Below, in pieces: positions 1 to 5,885 of a DNA stretch of 13,547 nt. Below the pieces are notes generated by a model. That model searched no databases and was not told where the DNA came from. It saw only the letters and a program-made list of their open reading frames with translations. This stretch comes from Phycisphaerales bacterium (GTDB lineage Bacteria; Planctomycetota; Phycisphaerae; SM23-33), in contig PMYM01000184.1 of assembly GCA_003171235.1 (NCBI GenBank), positions 1 to 13,547 on the forward strand, given 5' to 3'. The position numbers and the translations under genes are program-made. Position 1 is the first letter of the stretch; the number at the start of each line of letters is the position of its first letter.

Positions 1-30
1 ACTTTGATTTTGAGACTACAAAATCAAAGT
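1..30. repeat. Perfect 12-bp AT-rich inverted repeat (hairpin)
   Basis: Bases 1-12 (ACTTTGATTTTG) are the exact reverse complement of bases 19-30, leaving a 6-base loop. The arms are AT-rich in an otherwise GC-rich window. No T-tract follows on either strand within view, so a classical terminator is not supported. The word GACTACA occurs in the loop and right arm (14-20) and again at 36-42, which links this hairpin to the periodic repeat that starts at 43. Confidence 0.6.
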
Positions 31-42
31 TGAAGGACTACA

Positions 43-129
43 GAGCAGGCGAGCAGTGGAACAGGTGAACAGGCGAAAACAAAAACGGCCAGCTCGCCTG
101 CGGTCTCCTGCTCAACTGCTCACCTGCTC
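43..129. repeat. Period-8 word repeat arranged as an imperfect inverted repeat
   Basis: Bases 43-74 are four consecutive 8-mers: GAGCAGGC, GAGCAGTG, GAACAGGT and GAACAGGC. On the opposite strand, reading from 129 down to 106, three more units follow: GAGCAGGT, GAGCAGTT and GAGCAGGA. After these come a degenerate unit and GAGCTG, down to about 90. The two arrays face each other around an A-rich centre (75-86), so the whole could fold as a long imperfect stem. No gene is seen here. It is probably a dispersed intergenic element, but only one copy is visible. Confidence 0.6.
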
Positions 130-210
130 CGACTCACACTATCTATCGTGAAAGACTGCTTGAGCGGACGGCCGCGACCGAGGGTTTCAAGGACGCCGCC
201 GCCTGGCCAC

Positions 211-239
211 TCGACAATCCTTGGCCGCCGTCTTATAAT
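211..239 (+). promoter_or_regulatory. Sigma70-type promoter for the small basic protein
   Basis: A -35-like TCGACA (211-216) is followed, after exactly 17 bases, by a perfect TATAAT (234-239). Transcription would start near 246. That gives a leader of about 85 bases before the ATG at 332. The next coding sequence on this strand is the 25-codon ORF, so this promoter most likely serves it. Confidence 0.6.
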
Positions 240-331
240 ACCCCTCCGCTTCAGCCGGCAAGGGGCTTGCATCCGCTGGCCGGCTGAACGTTTGATTTGC
301 TTTCAACAGATAATTCAACAAAGGACAGTGC

Positions 332-409
332 ATGGGCAAGCCCAGAAGAAGACGTAAGGTCGGGTCCAAGAAGCGCCGGCAGCGCCACAATCGGGCCAAG
401 CGCAAATAA
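332..409 (+). CDS. 25-residue Arg/Lys-rich small protein, probable small ribosomal protein (AURKAIP1/COX24- or bS22-like)
   Basis: The frame starts at ATG 332 and ends at TAA 407-409, encoding 25 residues. It begins MGKPRRRRKVGSKK and ends RAKRK; about two thirds of the residues are Arg or Lys and there are no acidic residues. A good Shine-Dalgarno (AAGGA, 321-325) sits 6 bases before the ATG, and a promoter with 17-bp spacing lies upstream. The size and charge fit the tiny rRNA-binding proteins: the bS22 and AURKAIP1/COX24 (DUF1713) type, where a K-x-S-K-K-(R/K)-R core is familiar, or less likely bTHX, whose GKGD start is absent. The identification is by composition and loose motif only. It would normally escape gene calling because of its length. 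It is monocistronic and convergent with amrS. Confidence 0.62.
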   Translation: MGKPRRRRKVGSKKRRQRHNRAKRK

Positions 410-449
410 CCTGCAGGGTCGCGCCTGCACAATCTTAACGCTTGACGAC

Positions 450-531
450 AACAAACAGCGCCAAACGGCCAAGGCCCGCGGCCAACTCGCCAACGTTGGC
501 AACAGGCTTGCCCGTTTAGCGCTGTCTTGTT
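450..531. terminator. Large imperfect inverted repeat between convergent genes, likely bidirectional terminator
   Basis: Bases 456-473 pair with 507-524 across 18 positions, with only two mismatches (462/518 and 469/511). The pairing extends outward to about 450/531 if one base (526) is bulged. The loop region holds a perfect 12-bp palindrome, GCCAACGTTGGC (489-500). Both exits are T-rich (GTCTTGTTTATT on plus, GTTTGTTGT on minus). It lies exactly between the small-protein gene (ends 409) and the amrS stop codon (533-531), as expected of a shared terminator. Confidence 0.5.
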
Positions 532-1568
532 TATTGCCAAATGCCGGGGACTTGGGCCTGGCAATGGCCGCAGCGGCCCTGGCGGAGGTGGTTTTCACTC
601 ACCAGGAAACCGTGCCGCCCCACCAGCAGTTTTCCGCACGCGGGGCAGAAGGTGTTTTCGCCGCCCTGGCCGGGGGCGTTGCCGCTGTAGATGAATTTCA
701 GCCCCGCCTGGCGCCCGATTTCCAGGGCCCGCTGGAGGGTTTCGGCCGGCGTGGAGGGAGTTTGGCCCATCTTGTAATCCCCGTGGAACCGGCTGACGTG
801 CCAGGGCACGTCCCCGCCCAACTGGCCGGCGATAAAGCGGGCGATGTCGCCCAATTCCTCGTCGCTGTCGTTCATGCCCGGCACCACCAGGGTGGTGACC
901 TCGGTCCAGACTTTGCAGGCGACCAGCTCGCGCAGGCAGATCAGCACCGGCTCCAGGCGGGCCTTCATCACCCGCCGGTAGGTCTGGTCGCGAAAGGCCT
1001 TCAGGTCCACGTTGATGGCGTCCAGGTGCGGGGCGATGGTCCGCACCGCCAACGGGGTCATGTAGCCGTTGGAGACGAAGACATTGCGCACGCCCGCCTG
1101 CCGGGCCAGCACGCTGGTCTCATACGCCAGTTCAAAGAAAATGGTCGGCTCGGTGTAGGTGTAGCTGATGGAGGCGCAGTCTTGCCGGCGGGCCAGTTCG
1201 ACCAGTTGCCCGGGCGAGGCCGCCTGACCCTCCGGCGGCGAGCCCTCGTAGGGGGCCTGGCTGATCTGCCAGTTCTGGCAGAAGGCGCATTGGAAATTGC
1301 ATCCCGCCGCCGCCAGCGACAGGCTGCGCGAGCCGGGCAGAAAGTGAAACAGCGGCTTCTTCTCGATGGGATCGACGTTCAGGGCCACCAGGGCGTCGAA
1401 ATTCCGGGAGTAGAGCTTCCCCCCGACGTTCTGGCGGACGCGGCAGGCGCCAAACCGCCCGGCGGCGATCAGGCACTCGTGCCCGCACAGCCGGCACCGC
1501 ACCTGCTGGGCGTCCAGCGGATCGTACAGCATGGCTTCGTGTGAAATGCCGGGATCCTGCATGGTCAT
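531..1568 (-). CDS. amrS: AmmeMemoRadiSam system radical SAM enzyme AmrS
   Basis: This is a radical SAM protein of 345 residues from the ATG at 1568. The radical-SAM cluster motif C-x3-C-x2-C is at Cys90, Cys94 and Cys97 (GCNFQCAFCQNW), preceded by the family signature DPIEKKPLFHFLPGS. An N-terminal cysteine set (Cys25, 28, 32, 42; CRLCGHEC) and a C-terminal zinc-ribbon-like pair (CPAC at ~308-311, CGHC at ~333-336) ending in PGIW are both usual for AmrS. The family is related to pyruvate-formate-lyase activase. It occurs with AmrA and Memo-like AmrB, neither of which is visible here; the substrate is not settled. Start choice: the frame opens at a TTG (1643), but homology begins near residue 10 of this model. 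ATG 1568, ATG 1562 and ATG 1532 are all possible, and none has a strong Shine-Dalgarno. A TAGAAT at 1579-1574 could be a -10 element giving a near-leaderless mRNA. Confidence 0.92.
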   Translation of the reverse strand: MTMQDPGISHEAMLYDPLDAQQVRCRLCGHECLIAAGRFGACRVRQNVGGKLYSRNFDALVALNVDPIEKKPLFHFLPGSRSLSLAAAGCNFQCAFCQNWQISQAPYEGSPPEGQAASPGQLVELARRQDCASISYTYTEPTIFFELAYETSVLARQAGVRNVFVSNGYMTPLAVRTIAPHLDAINVDLKAFRDQTYRRVMKARLEPVLICLRELVACKVWTEVTTLVVPGMNDSDEELGDIARFIAGQLGGDVPWHVSRFHGDYKMGQTPSTPAETLQRALEIGRQAGLKFIYSGNAPGQGGENTFCPACGKLLVGRHGFLVSENHLRQGRCGHCQAQVPGIWQ

Positions 1569-1647
1569 GCCCCATTCTACCGCCCCGGCCGGCTGGCCGC
1601 CCGGCCCGTGCCCCGCGCCGGGTCGAATTTGCCGATCGACCAACCGC

Positions 1648-1676
1648 TTGACGCGATTTCAACTCGGCTTTACAAT
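1648..1676 (+). promoter_or_regulatory. Sigma70-type promoter for inositol-3-phosphate synthase
   Basis: TTGACG (1648-1653) and TACAAT (1671-1676) are separated by exactly 17 bases and lie about 100 bases before the ATG at 1777. The predicted start is near 1683, giving a leader of roughly 94 bases. The position between divergent amrS and the synthase gene fits. Confidence 0.65.
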
Positions 1677-1776
1677 GTTTCTCTGAGGGTTGCTTTTTCC
1701 GGGACTGTGGAAAGCAAGTCCGACCGCCCATAAACTGATGGCGGGTGAATGCGGCTTTTTTGGACCGAGGAGAAAC

Positions 1777-2955
1777 ATGGGCAAGATTCGTGTTGCCATC
1801 GCCGGTGTGGGCAACTGCGCTTCCTCGCTGGTGCAGGGTGTTCATTACTATGGCAACGCCCCTGACGCCGACGCCGCGGGCGGGATTGGGTTATTGCACC
1901 CCGAGCTGGGGGGCTATCGCCCGGGGGATATTGATTTCGTCGCCGCCATCGACATCGACCAGCGGAAGGTCGGCCGGCCGCTGCACGAGGCCATTTTCGC
2001 CCCCCCCAACAACACCAAGGTATTCTTCGATAAATTCCGCACCGATAACGTGCAGGTCGTGATGGGCAGCGTGCTGGACGGCGTGGCCGAGCACATGCAG
2101 AATTACCCGCCCGAGCATCGCTTCGTGGTGGCCGGGCGGCCCCAGCCCAGCCAGGCCCAGATCGAGCGGTTGCTGCGCGATAGCGGGGCCGAAATCCTCA
2201 TGAACTACCTGCCGGTGGGCAGCCAGAAGGCCACCGAGTTCTACGCCGAGGCCTGCCTCGCTGCCGGCGTCAGCCTGATCAACTGCATTCCGGTGTTCAT
2301 CGTCTCCGACCCGGCCTGGGGCGAGCGCTTCCGCCAGGCCGGCATCCCCTGCGTGGGCGACGACGTCAAGGCCCAGATCGGGGCGACAATCGTCCACCGC
2401 GTGCTGACGCGGCTGTTCCAGGAGCGCGGGGCCAAGATCGACGCCACCTACCAGCTCAACATCGGCGGCAACACCGATTTCCTGAACATGCTGGCCCAGA
2501 ACCGCCTGGGCTCCAAGCGCATCAGCAAGACCCAGGCCGTGCAGAGCCAGCTCGACGTGCCCCTGCCGCCCGACCAGGTGCACATCGGGCCCTCGGATTA
2601 CGTGCCCTGGCAGAAGGACAACAAGGTCTGCTTCTGCCGCATCGAGGGGCGGGGCTTTGGCGGGGTGCCGCTGAACCTGGAGCTGCGGCTGTCAGTGGAG
2701 GATTCCCCCAACTCCGCCGGCGAGACCGTCGACGCCATCCGCTGCATCAAGCTCGCCCGCCAGCGCGGCCAGGCCGGACCGCTGATCGGCGTTTCCGCCT
2801 ACACCATGAAGCACCCGCCCAGCCAGTATCCCGACTACGAGGCCCTGCGGATGATGAACGAATTCATCGCCGGCAACGGCCATCCCACGCTGCCCGATCC
2901 GGCCTACCAACTCGCCCGGCCCAAGGCCAAGAAGACCCATCAACCGGCGGAATAA
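1777..2955 (+). CDS. ino1: Inositol-3-phosphate synthase (myo-inositol-1-phosphate synthase)
   Basis: This cytosolic NAD-dependent enzyme converts D-glucose 6-phosphate to 1D-myo-inositol 3-phosphate, the committed step toward inositol lipids and inositol-derived solutes. It has 392 residues and the actinobacterial-type architecture. The N-terminal Rossmann motif AGVGNCASSLVQG is at residues 9-21. Further conserved blocks are YLPVGSQKA (144-152), SDPAW (177-181), GDDVKAQIGATI (194-205), NIGGNTDFLNM (228-238), RISKTQAV (248-255), HIGPSDYVPW (269-278) and DSPNSAGE (309-316). The ATG at 1777 is chosen because GAGGAG (1767-1772) lies just upstream and the family starts at this point; the frame is open further back to 1690 but that extension is not family-like. 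A promoter lies at 1648-1676 and a terminator follows at once, so it is probably a single-gene unit. The product's fate (phosphatidylinositol, di-inositol phosphate or other) cannot be told from this window. Confidence 0.95.
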   Translation: MGKIRVAIAGVGNCASSLVQGVHYYGNAPDADAAGGIGLLHPELGGYRPGDIDFVAAIDIDQRKVGRPLHEAIFAPPNNTKVFFDKFRTDNVQVVMGSVLDGVAEHMQNYPPEHRFVVAGRPQPSQAQIERLLRDSGAEILMNYLPVGSQKATEFYAEACLAAGVSLINCIPVFIVSDPAWGERFRQAGIPCVGDDVKAQIGATIVHRVLTRLFQERGAKIDATYQLNIGGNTDFLNMLAQNRLGSKRISKTQAVQSQLDVPLPPDQVHIGPSDYVPWQKDNKVCFCRIEGRGFGGVPLNLELRLSVEDSPNSAGETVDAIRCIKLARQRGQAGPLIGVSAYTMKHPPSQYPDYEALRMMNEFIAGNGHPTLPDPAYQLARPKAKKTHQPAE

Positions 2956-2957
2956 TC

Positions 2958-2993
2958 ATTCCCGCGACTTGAGCCGGGAGGTTTTGTTTTTTG
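2958..2993 (+). terminator. Rho-independent terminator after inositol-3-phosphate synthase
   Basis: TCCCG (2960-2964) pairs with CGGGA (2975-2979) around a 10-base loop. A T-rich run with one G interruption follows (2981-2992). It begins 5 bases after the stop codon of the synthase gene. The stem is short, so strength is uncertain, but position and T-tract are right. Confidence 0.6.
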
Positions 2994-3022
2994 TAGCCCC
3001 CGACGTAAGTCGGGGATTCTTG
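2994..3022. repeat. Strong hairpin CCCCGAC-GTAA-GTCGGGG, second terminator or dispersed palindrome
   Basis: A perfect 7-bp GC-rich stem (2998-3004 with 3009-3015) carries a GTAA tetraloop. It sits between the end of the inositol-phosphate synthase gene and the end of the convergent acetyltransferase gene. It is preceded by the word GTAGC, also seen in the repeat near 5840. On plus it follows the T-tract rather than preceding a good one, so it may be a back-up barrier or one copy of a dispersed palindrome. The rest of the gap to 3118 shows nothing recognisable. Confidence 0.5.
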
Positions 3023-3118
3023 GTCTTTTCTTAACGCCAAGGCACGCTAGGACATCGCCTGTAAAGGCACATCGGATCACAGCCCCCAAAGTCGCTTGCC
3101 GTAATTGCCAGAAGAACC

Positions 3119-3733
3119 TTAATCATGGCCCTGCTCATGGGTGCCGATGACGTAAACATTCATCGGCCGGCCATGGTGCTGTCGCGTCAGGGCCAACTTG
3201 AAGCCGCATCGCTTGTAGAACTCGTTGGCGTTTGTGTTATCCGCCCCGACGGCCACCTTGCACTGCCGCACCGATCGCCGGGCAAACTCCTTCAAGGCCG
3301 CGGCCATCAGGGCCTTGCCTACCCCCTTGCCCCGGGCATCCGACGAGACGGCGATGGACAGCACCTCCGCCGCCGGCAGTTCGCCCCCCACCTGGGAAGG
3401 ATAGCGCAGCGTCTGGATCATTCTCTTTAGCGTCGCCGGGCGGAACAGAAACCGCCCCACCGGCCAGGCCATCTGAAACCCGCGCCGCAGCAGAGCCTGC
3501 TTATACAGCCTGCCGGTGGATTCGGCGCAGGCGATGAAGCCAAGCACCTGGCCGCCTGGTTCCACCCAGACATAGCCAAAGCCCGCCGGGCACTTGGGCA
3601 CCGCCAGGTAGAGCTGTCGCAGGAACGACTGGCCAAGGCTGGAGAGGAATCCCGTGTCGATGCCCTGGCGGTGCAATTGGGCCGCCGCGGCGGCCTGCTT
3701 TGGCCCCAGCGGGATGACGTTGGGCTCACTCAT
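3119..3733 (-). CDS. GNAT-family N-acetyltransferase
   Basis: A 204-residue GNAT acetyltransferase that would use acetyl-CoA to acylate an amine. The acetyl-CoA pyrophosphate-binding motif is ARGKGVGKAL (133-142), preceded by the strand LSIAVSSD (125-132) and followed by the C-terminal NTNANEFYKRCGF block (167-179) typical of the fold. The N-terminal third is less typical and may set substrate specificity. The ATG at 3733 is preferred: AGGAG lies 10 bases upstream, and the start overlaps the end of the heparinase-like gene by 8 bases (ATGAGTGA), indicating translational coupling. An open extension to 3823 lies inside that gene and is rejected. With the sugar 4,6-dehydratase and aminotransferase upstream, a role in N-acetylating an amino-sugar nucleotide (the PseH or PglD step) is attractive but inferred. 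PglD itself is a left-handed beta-helix protein, not GNAT. Confidence 0.88.
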   Translation of the reverse strand: MSEPNVIPLGPKQAAAAAQLHRQGIDTGFLSSLGQSFLRQLYLAVPKCPAGFGYVWVEPGGQVLGFIACAESTGRLYKQALLRRGFQMAWPVGRFLFRPATLKRMIQTLRYPSQVGGELPAAEVLSIAVSSDARGKGVGKALMAAALKEFARRSVRQCKVAVGADNTNANEFYKRCGFKLALTRQHHGRPMNVYVIGTHEQGHD

Positions 3734-5759
3734 TTCCGGCAAGCTCCTGGCGTGCTTGCTGCACCTGGTCTGCCGGACCCAGGATGGTTTCAAACCGGCA
3801 CGGCCCCGGGGCCTGGGCGACAATGGTCGGCGCGACCCTGCGCCGGCCGTAGTAAAGCGATTCCCAACCTTCGGGAATGGCCTGTTCCTGGCCGGTGAGC
3901 AGTTCCACCCAGGCCGACGGCGTGGACTTCAGGCTGAGCAGGAAGTCCTGGCCGTTCACGTTGGCGGTGAAGTTCTGGCCCTCGCGGCGCCATTCCAGGG
4001 GCGCCAGCCGCCAGCGCAGGCGCACCGGCAGGCCCGGAGGGCAGTCGATGCGGTCCTGCACGGCGTAGCAGTCGCCCTTGCGCCCCAGGCGGCGCACATG
4101 ACTTATGCTTTTGTCTGGACCGTAGCCGCACAATCGAAGTTCCAGCCATTGCCAACCCAGCCGGTCTTCGCTCAGGACCCTCGCCTGGCAGCGGCTCCAG
4201 TCAAACCACAGGAAGCGCGGGCCCTTGGTCATCTGGTCGCCGTCGCCGATCTGGACGGTGTTATGGGCGGCGGTGGAATGGAAGTAGTGCCCCCAGCGCG
4301 GATCGGCGTGGTAATAGAAGTAGCTGCCGCCGTCGCGCAGCAGGTTGACGCCGCGGAAGAACAGGTCCACGTGCAGCATGTCGGCCTGGGATGGCCGATG
4401 GCGATATGTGTGGCAGCGGGTCATAGCCCAGCTTTCGGGCCCGCGCAGGATGTAATAACCGCCCTGCGGGGCGATCCACACCGGCCCGCGCGCAGGCCTC
4501 TGGATGGGGGCGGACAAGGCCTCCGGCCCGAACAGCCAGAGCATCTTCTCGTCCCAGGGCCCGCTCTCGAAGACCCGCTTGCGATGCAGCAGGTAACAGG
4601 CCGCCTGGGCGGTGGGGCGATAGTCCAGGTAGTCGCAGGTGGACAGCGGCAGGACGTTGGCCCCGTCGTTGGCGCCGTAGTTGGGCACGCGCCCGCTGGC
4701 GGGGTCGATCATTTCCAGCAGCCACCGGCTGGCCCGCTCGAAGCGGTCGTGGATGACCGGCGGCAGAACCTGCTGGTTGATCTGGGCCAGACGCAGCACC
4801 CACAGCAGGTCGTCCAGCATCAGGCGGTGGTAGTTGAGCGAGTGCTGGACGAAGCTGCCGTCGTCGTACACCTGGCGGGCAACCTGGCCGGCCAGGTGCT
4901 TGAGGGCCGTTTCGCGCCACCGCCTGGCCTGCTCGAATTCCCCAAAGAGCAGCCCCACCGTCCACAGGCCCAGGCATTCGCTCAGGCCGTGGTTATTGCC
5001 CTGCATCAGGGCCCCGTTGAGGTTGCGCTGGATATGCTGGGCCGACTGCCAGGCCAAGAGCGAGAGCATCTCCAGCCGGGCGGGCGTGGCGGCGGAATAG
5101 TCCAGCGTGGCCAAGGCCCCAAAAAGCATGGCCATCATGCGGAAGGCGATCTCCTGCCCGCAGGCCCACCCGGCCGACAGCTCGGGCGGATTCTGGGCGA
5201 CCCATGCCTCAAGCATCTGCCAAAAGGCCTCGGCGTATCGCTCGTCGCGGCGGCGCGTGCACGCCCGGCCGAAAACGTAGGCTAGACTTAGGCGCGAGGC
5301 TTCCCATACCAGCTTGATATCGCCCAAGGGCGCGCCCGAGCGGGCAAACGTCAGCCAGTGCCGCCCCACCGGCCAGCGCGTCTGGTGCAGCGGATCAAGA
5401 TTGAAGTCCGGCGGCCAGCCCAGCCTGCCCGTCCAGCCGGAGAAGAAGGGATACTCCCCCGCCAGCGCCTGCTCGGCCACCGCCACCACCTGGGCCGACC
5501 AGGTCGGCTCGTCGCAGACGGCCTGGAGATTCTCCGCCGTCACGACGGGGAAGAACTGGCGCCGCCGCTGAAGCCAGAGGTCCTTCTGGGCGGCCTGGGT
5601 GCCAAGCTGGGAGTGGTAGAGGGCCTGGGAGAAGTTGGACTGGTCCAGCCGGCGGTGCAGGCTGCCGCTGCGGACCAGCAGCGCCTGCCATATCCGGCGC
5701 GGGAGGTTCTCGCGACCCACGCCCTTGGCCATCCAGTAGGTTCTAGCCAAACGGTTCAT
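3726..5759 (-). CDS. Heparinase II/III-family protein (exopolysaccharide-cluster type)
   Basis: A 677-residue protein with the two-part layout of heparinase II/III and alginate-lyase-like polysaccharide lyases. An N-terminal alpha/alpha toroid (about 90-400) carries GNNHGLSECLGL with Asn-Asn-His-Gly at 255-258, and NYH at 309-311. A C-terminal beta-sandwich (about 430-670) contains QADMLHVDLFFRG and STAAHNTV with His499. Asn, Tyr and His at these places match the family's catalytic set. There is no signal peptide. The N-terminus (RLARTYWMAKGVGRENLPRRIW) resembles the opening of heparinase-like proteins in exopolysaccharide clusters, where the substrate is usually unknown. The ATG at 5759 is chosen over an in-frame TTG at 5774, because the GAGG overlapping that TTG lies 9 bases before the ATG and serves as its Shine-Dalgarno. 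It is coupled to the downstream acetyltransferase. Confidence 0.88.
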   Translation of the reverse strand: MNRLARTYWMAKGVGRENLPRRIWQALLVRSGSLHRRLDQSNFSQALYHSQLGTQAAQKDLWLQRRRQFFPVVTAENLQAVCDEPTWSAQVVAVAEQALAGEYPFFSGWTGRLGWPPDFNLDPLHQTRWPVGRHWLTFARSGAPLGDIKLVWEASRLSLAYVFGRACTRRRDERYAEAFWQMLEAWVAQNPPELSAGWACGQEIAFRMMAMLFGALATLDYSAATPARLEMLSLLAWQSAQHIQRNLNGALMQGNNHGLSECLGLWTVGLLFGEFEQARRWRETALKHLAGQVARQVYDDGSFVQHSLNYHRLMLDDLLWVLRLAQINQQVLPPVIHDRFERASRWLLEMIDPASGRVPNYGANDGANVLPLSTCDYLDYRPTAQAACYLLHRKRVFESGPWDEKMLWLFGPEALSAPIQRPARGPVWIAPQGGYYILRGPESWAMTRCHTYRHRPSQADMLHVDLFFRGVNLLRDGGSYFYYHADPRWGHYFHSTAAHNTVQIGDGDQMTKGPRFLWFDWSRCQARVLSEDRLGWQWLELRLCGYGPDKSISHVRRLGRKGDCYAVQDRIDCPPGLPVRLRWRLAPLEWRREGQNFTANVNGQDFLLSLKSTPSAWVELLTGQEQAIPEGWESLYYGRRRVAPTIVAQAPGPCRFETILGPADQVQQARQELAGNE

Positions 5760-5790
5760 CCGGGCGGACCTCAAATTCGAAACTCGGTCT

Positions 5791-5874
5791 TGGGGCTACA
5801 GACTTCAAACCACAAGCTACAGGAATGATCGATTCCTCCTGTAGCCTGTAGCCTGTAGCCTGTAGCCTGTAGCC
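5791..5874. repeat. Hairpin plus five tandem TGTAGCC heptamers
   Basis: Five perfect copies of TGTAGCC occupy 5840-5874. Directly before them GCTACAGGA (5816-5824) is the exact complement of TCCTGTAGC (5837-5845). A competing inner stem is AGGAAT (5821-5826) with ATTCCT (5832-5837). A further GGCTACA lies at 5794-5800. The element fills most of the gap between the aminotransferase stop (5886) and the heparinase-like start (5759). No T-tract accompanies it, so a terminator role is doubtful. Confidence 0.75.
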
Positions 5875-5885
5875 TAATGCCGAAC

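Noticed and set aside
43..129. CRISPR array
   Set aside because: The units are 8 bases with no unique spacers and lie in opposed orientation, and no cas gene is in the window.
69..287. A plus-strand open stretch ending at TGA 285-287 with protein-like text (YRERLLERTAATEGF and after)
   Set aside because: It contains no usable start codon, begins inside the period-8 repeat and runs through the promoter at 211-239. It could be a gene relic but there is not enough to call one.
412..429. Short hairpin TGCAGG/CCTGCA right after the small basic protein
   Set aside because: Six base pairs with no T-tract; the much larger inverted repeat at 450-531 is a better terminator.
297..1544. A 415-codon plus-strand open frame opposite amrS
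   Set aside because: It is antisense to a clear radical SAM gene. It is rich in Ala, Gly, His and Gln as expected from a GC-rich shadow frame, and shows no family motif.
3654..5285. A 543-codon plus-strand open frame opposite the heparinase-like gene
   Set aside because: It is a compositional shadow: repetitive Gln/Val/Ala/Gly text with no domain, while the minus strand carries recognisable catalytic motifs.
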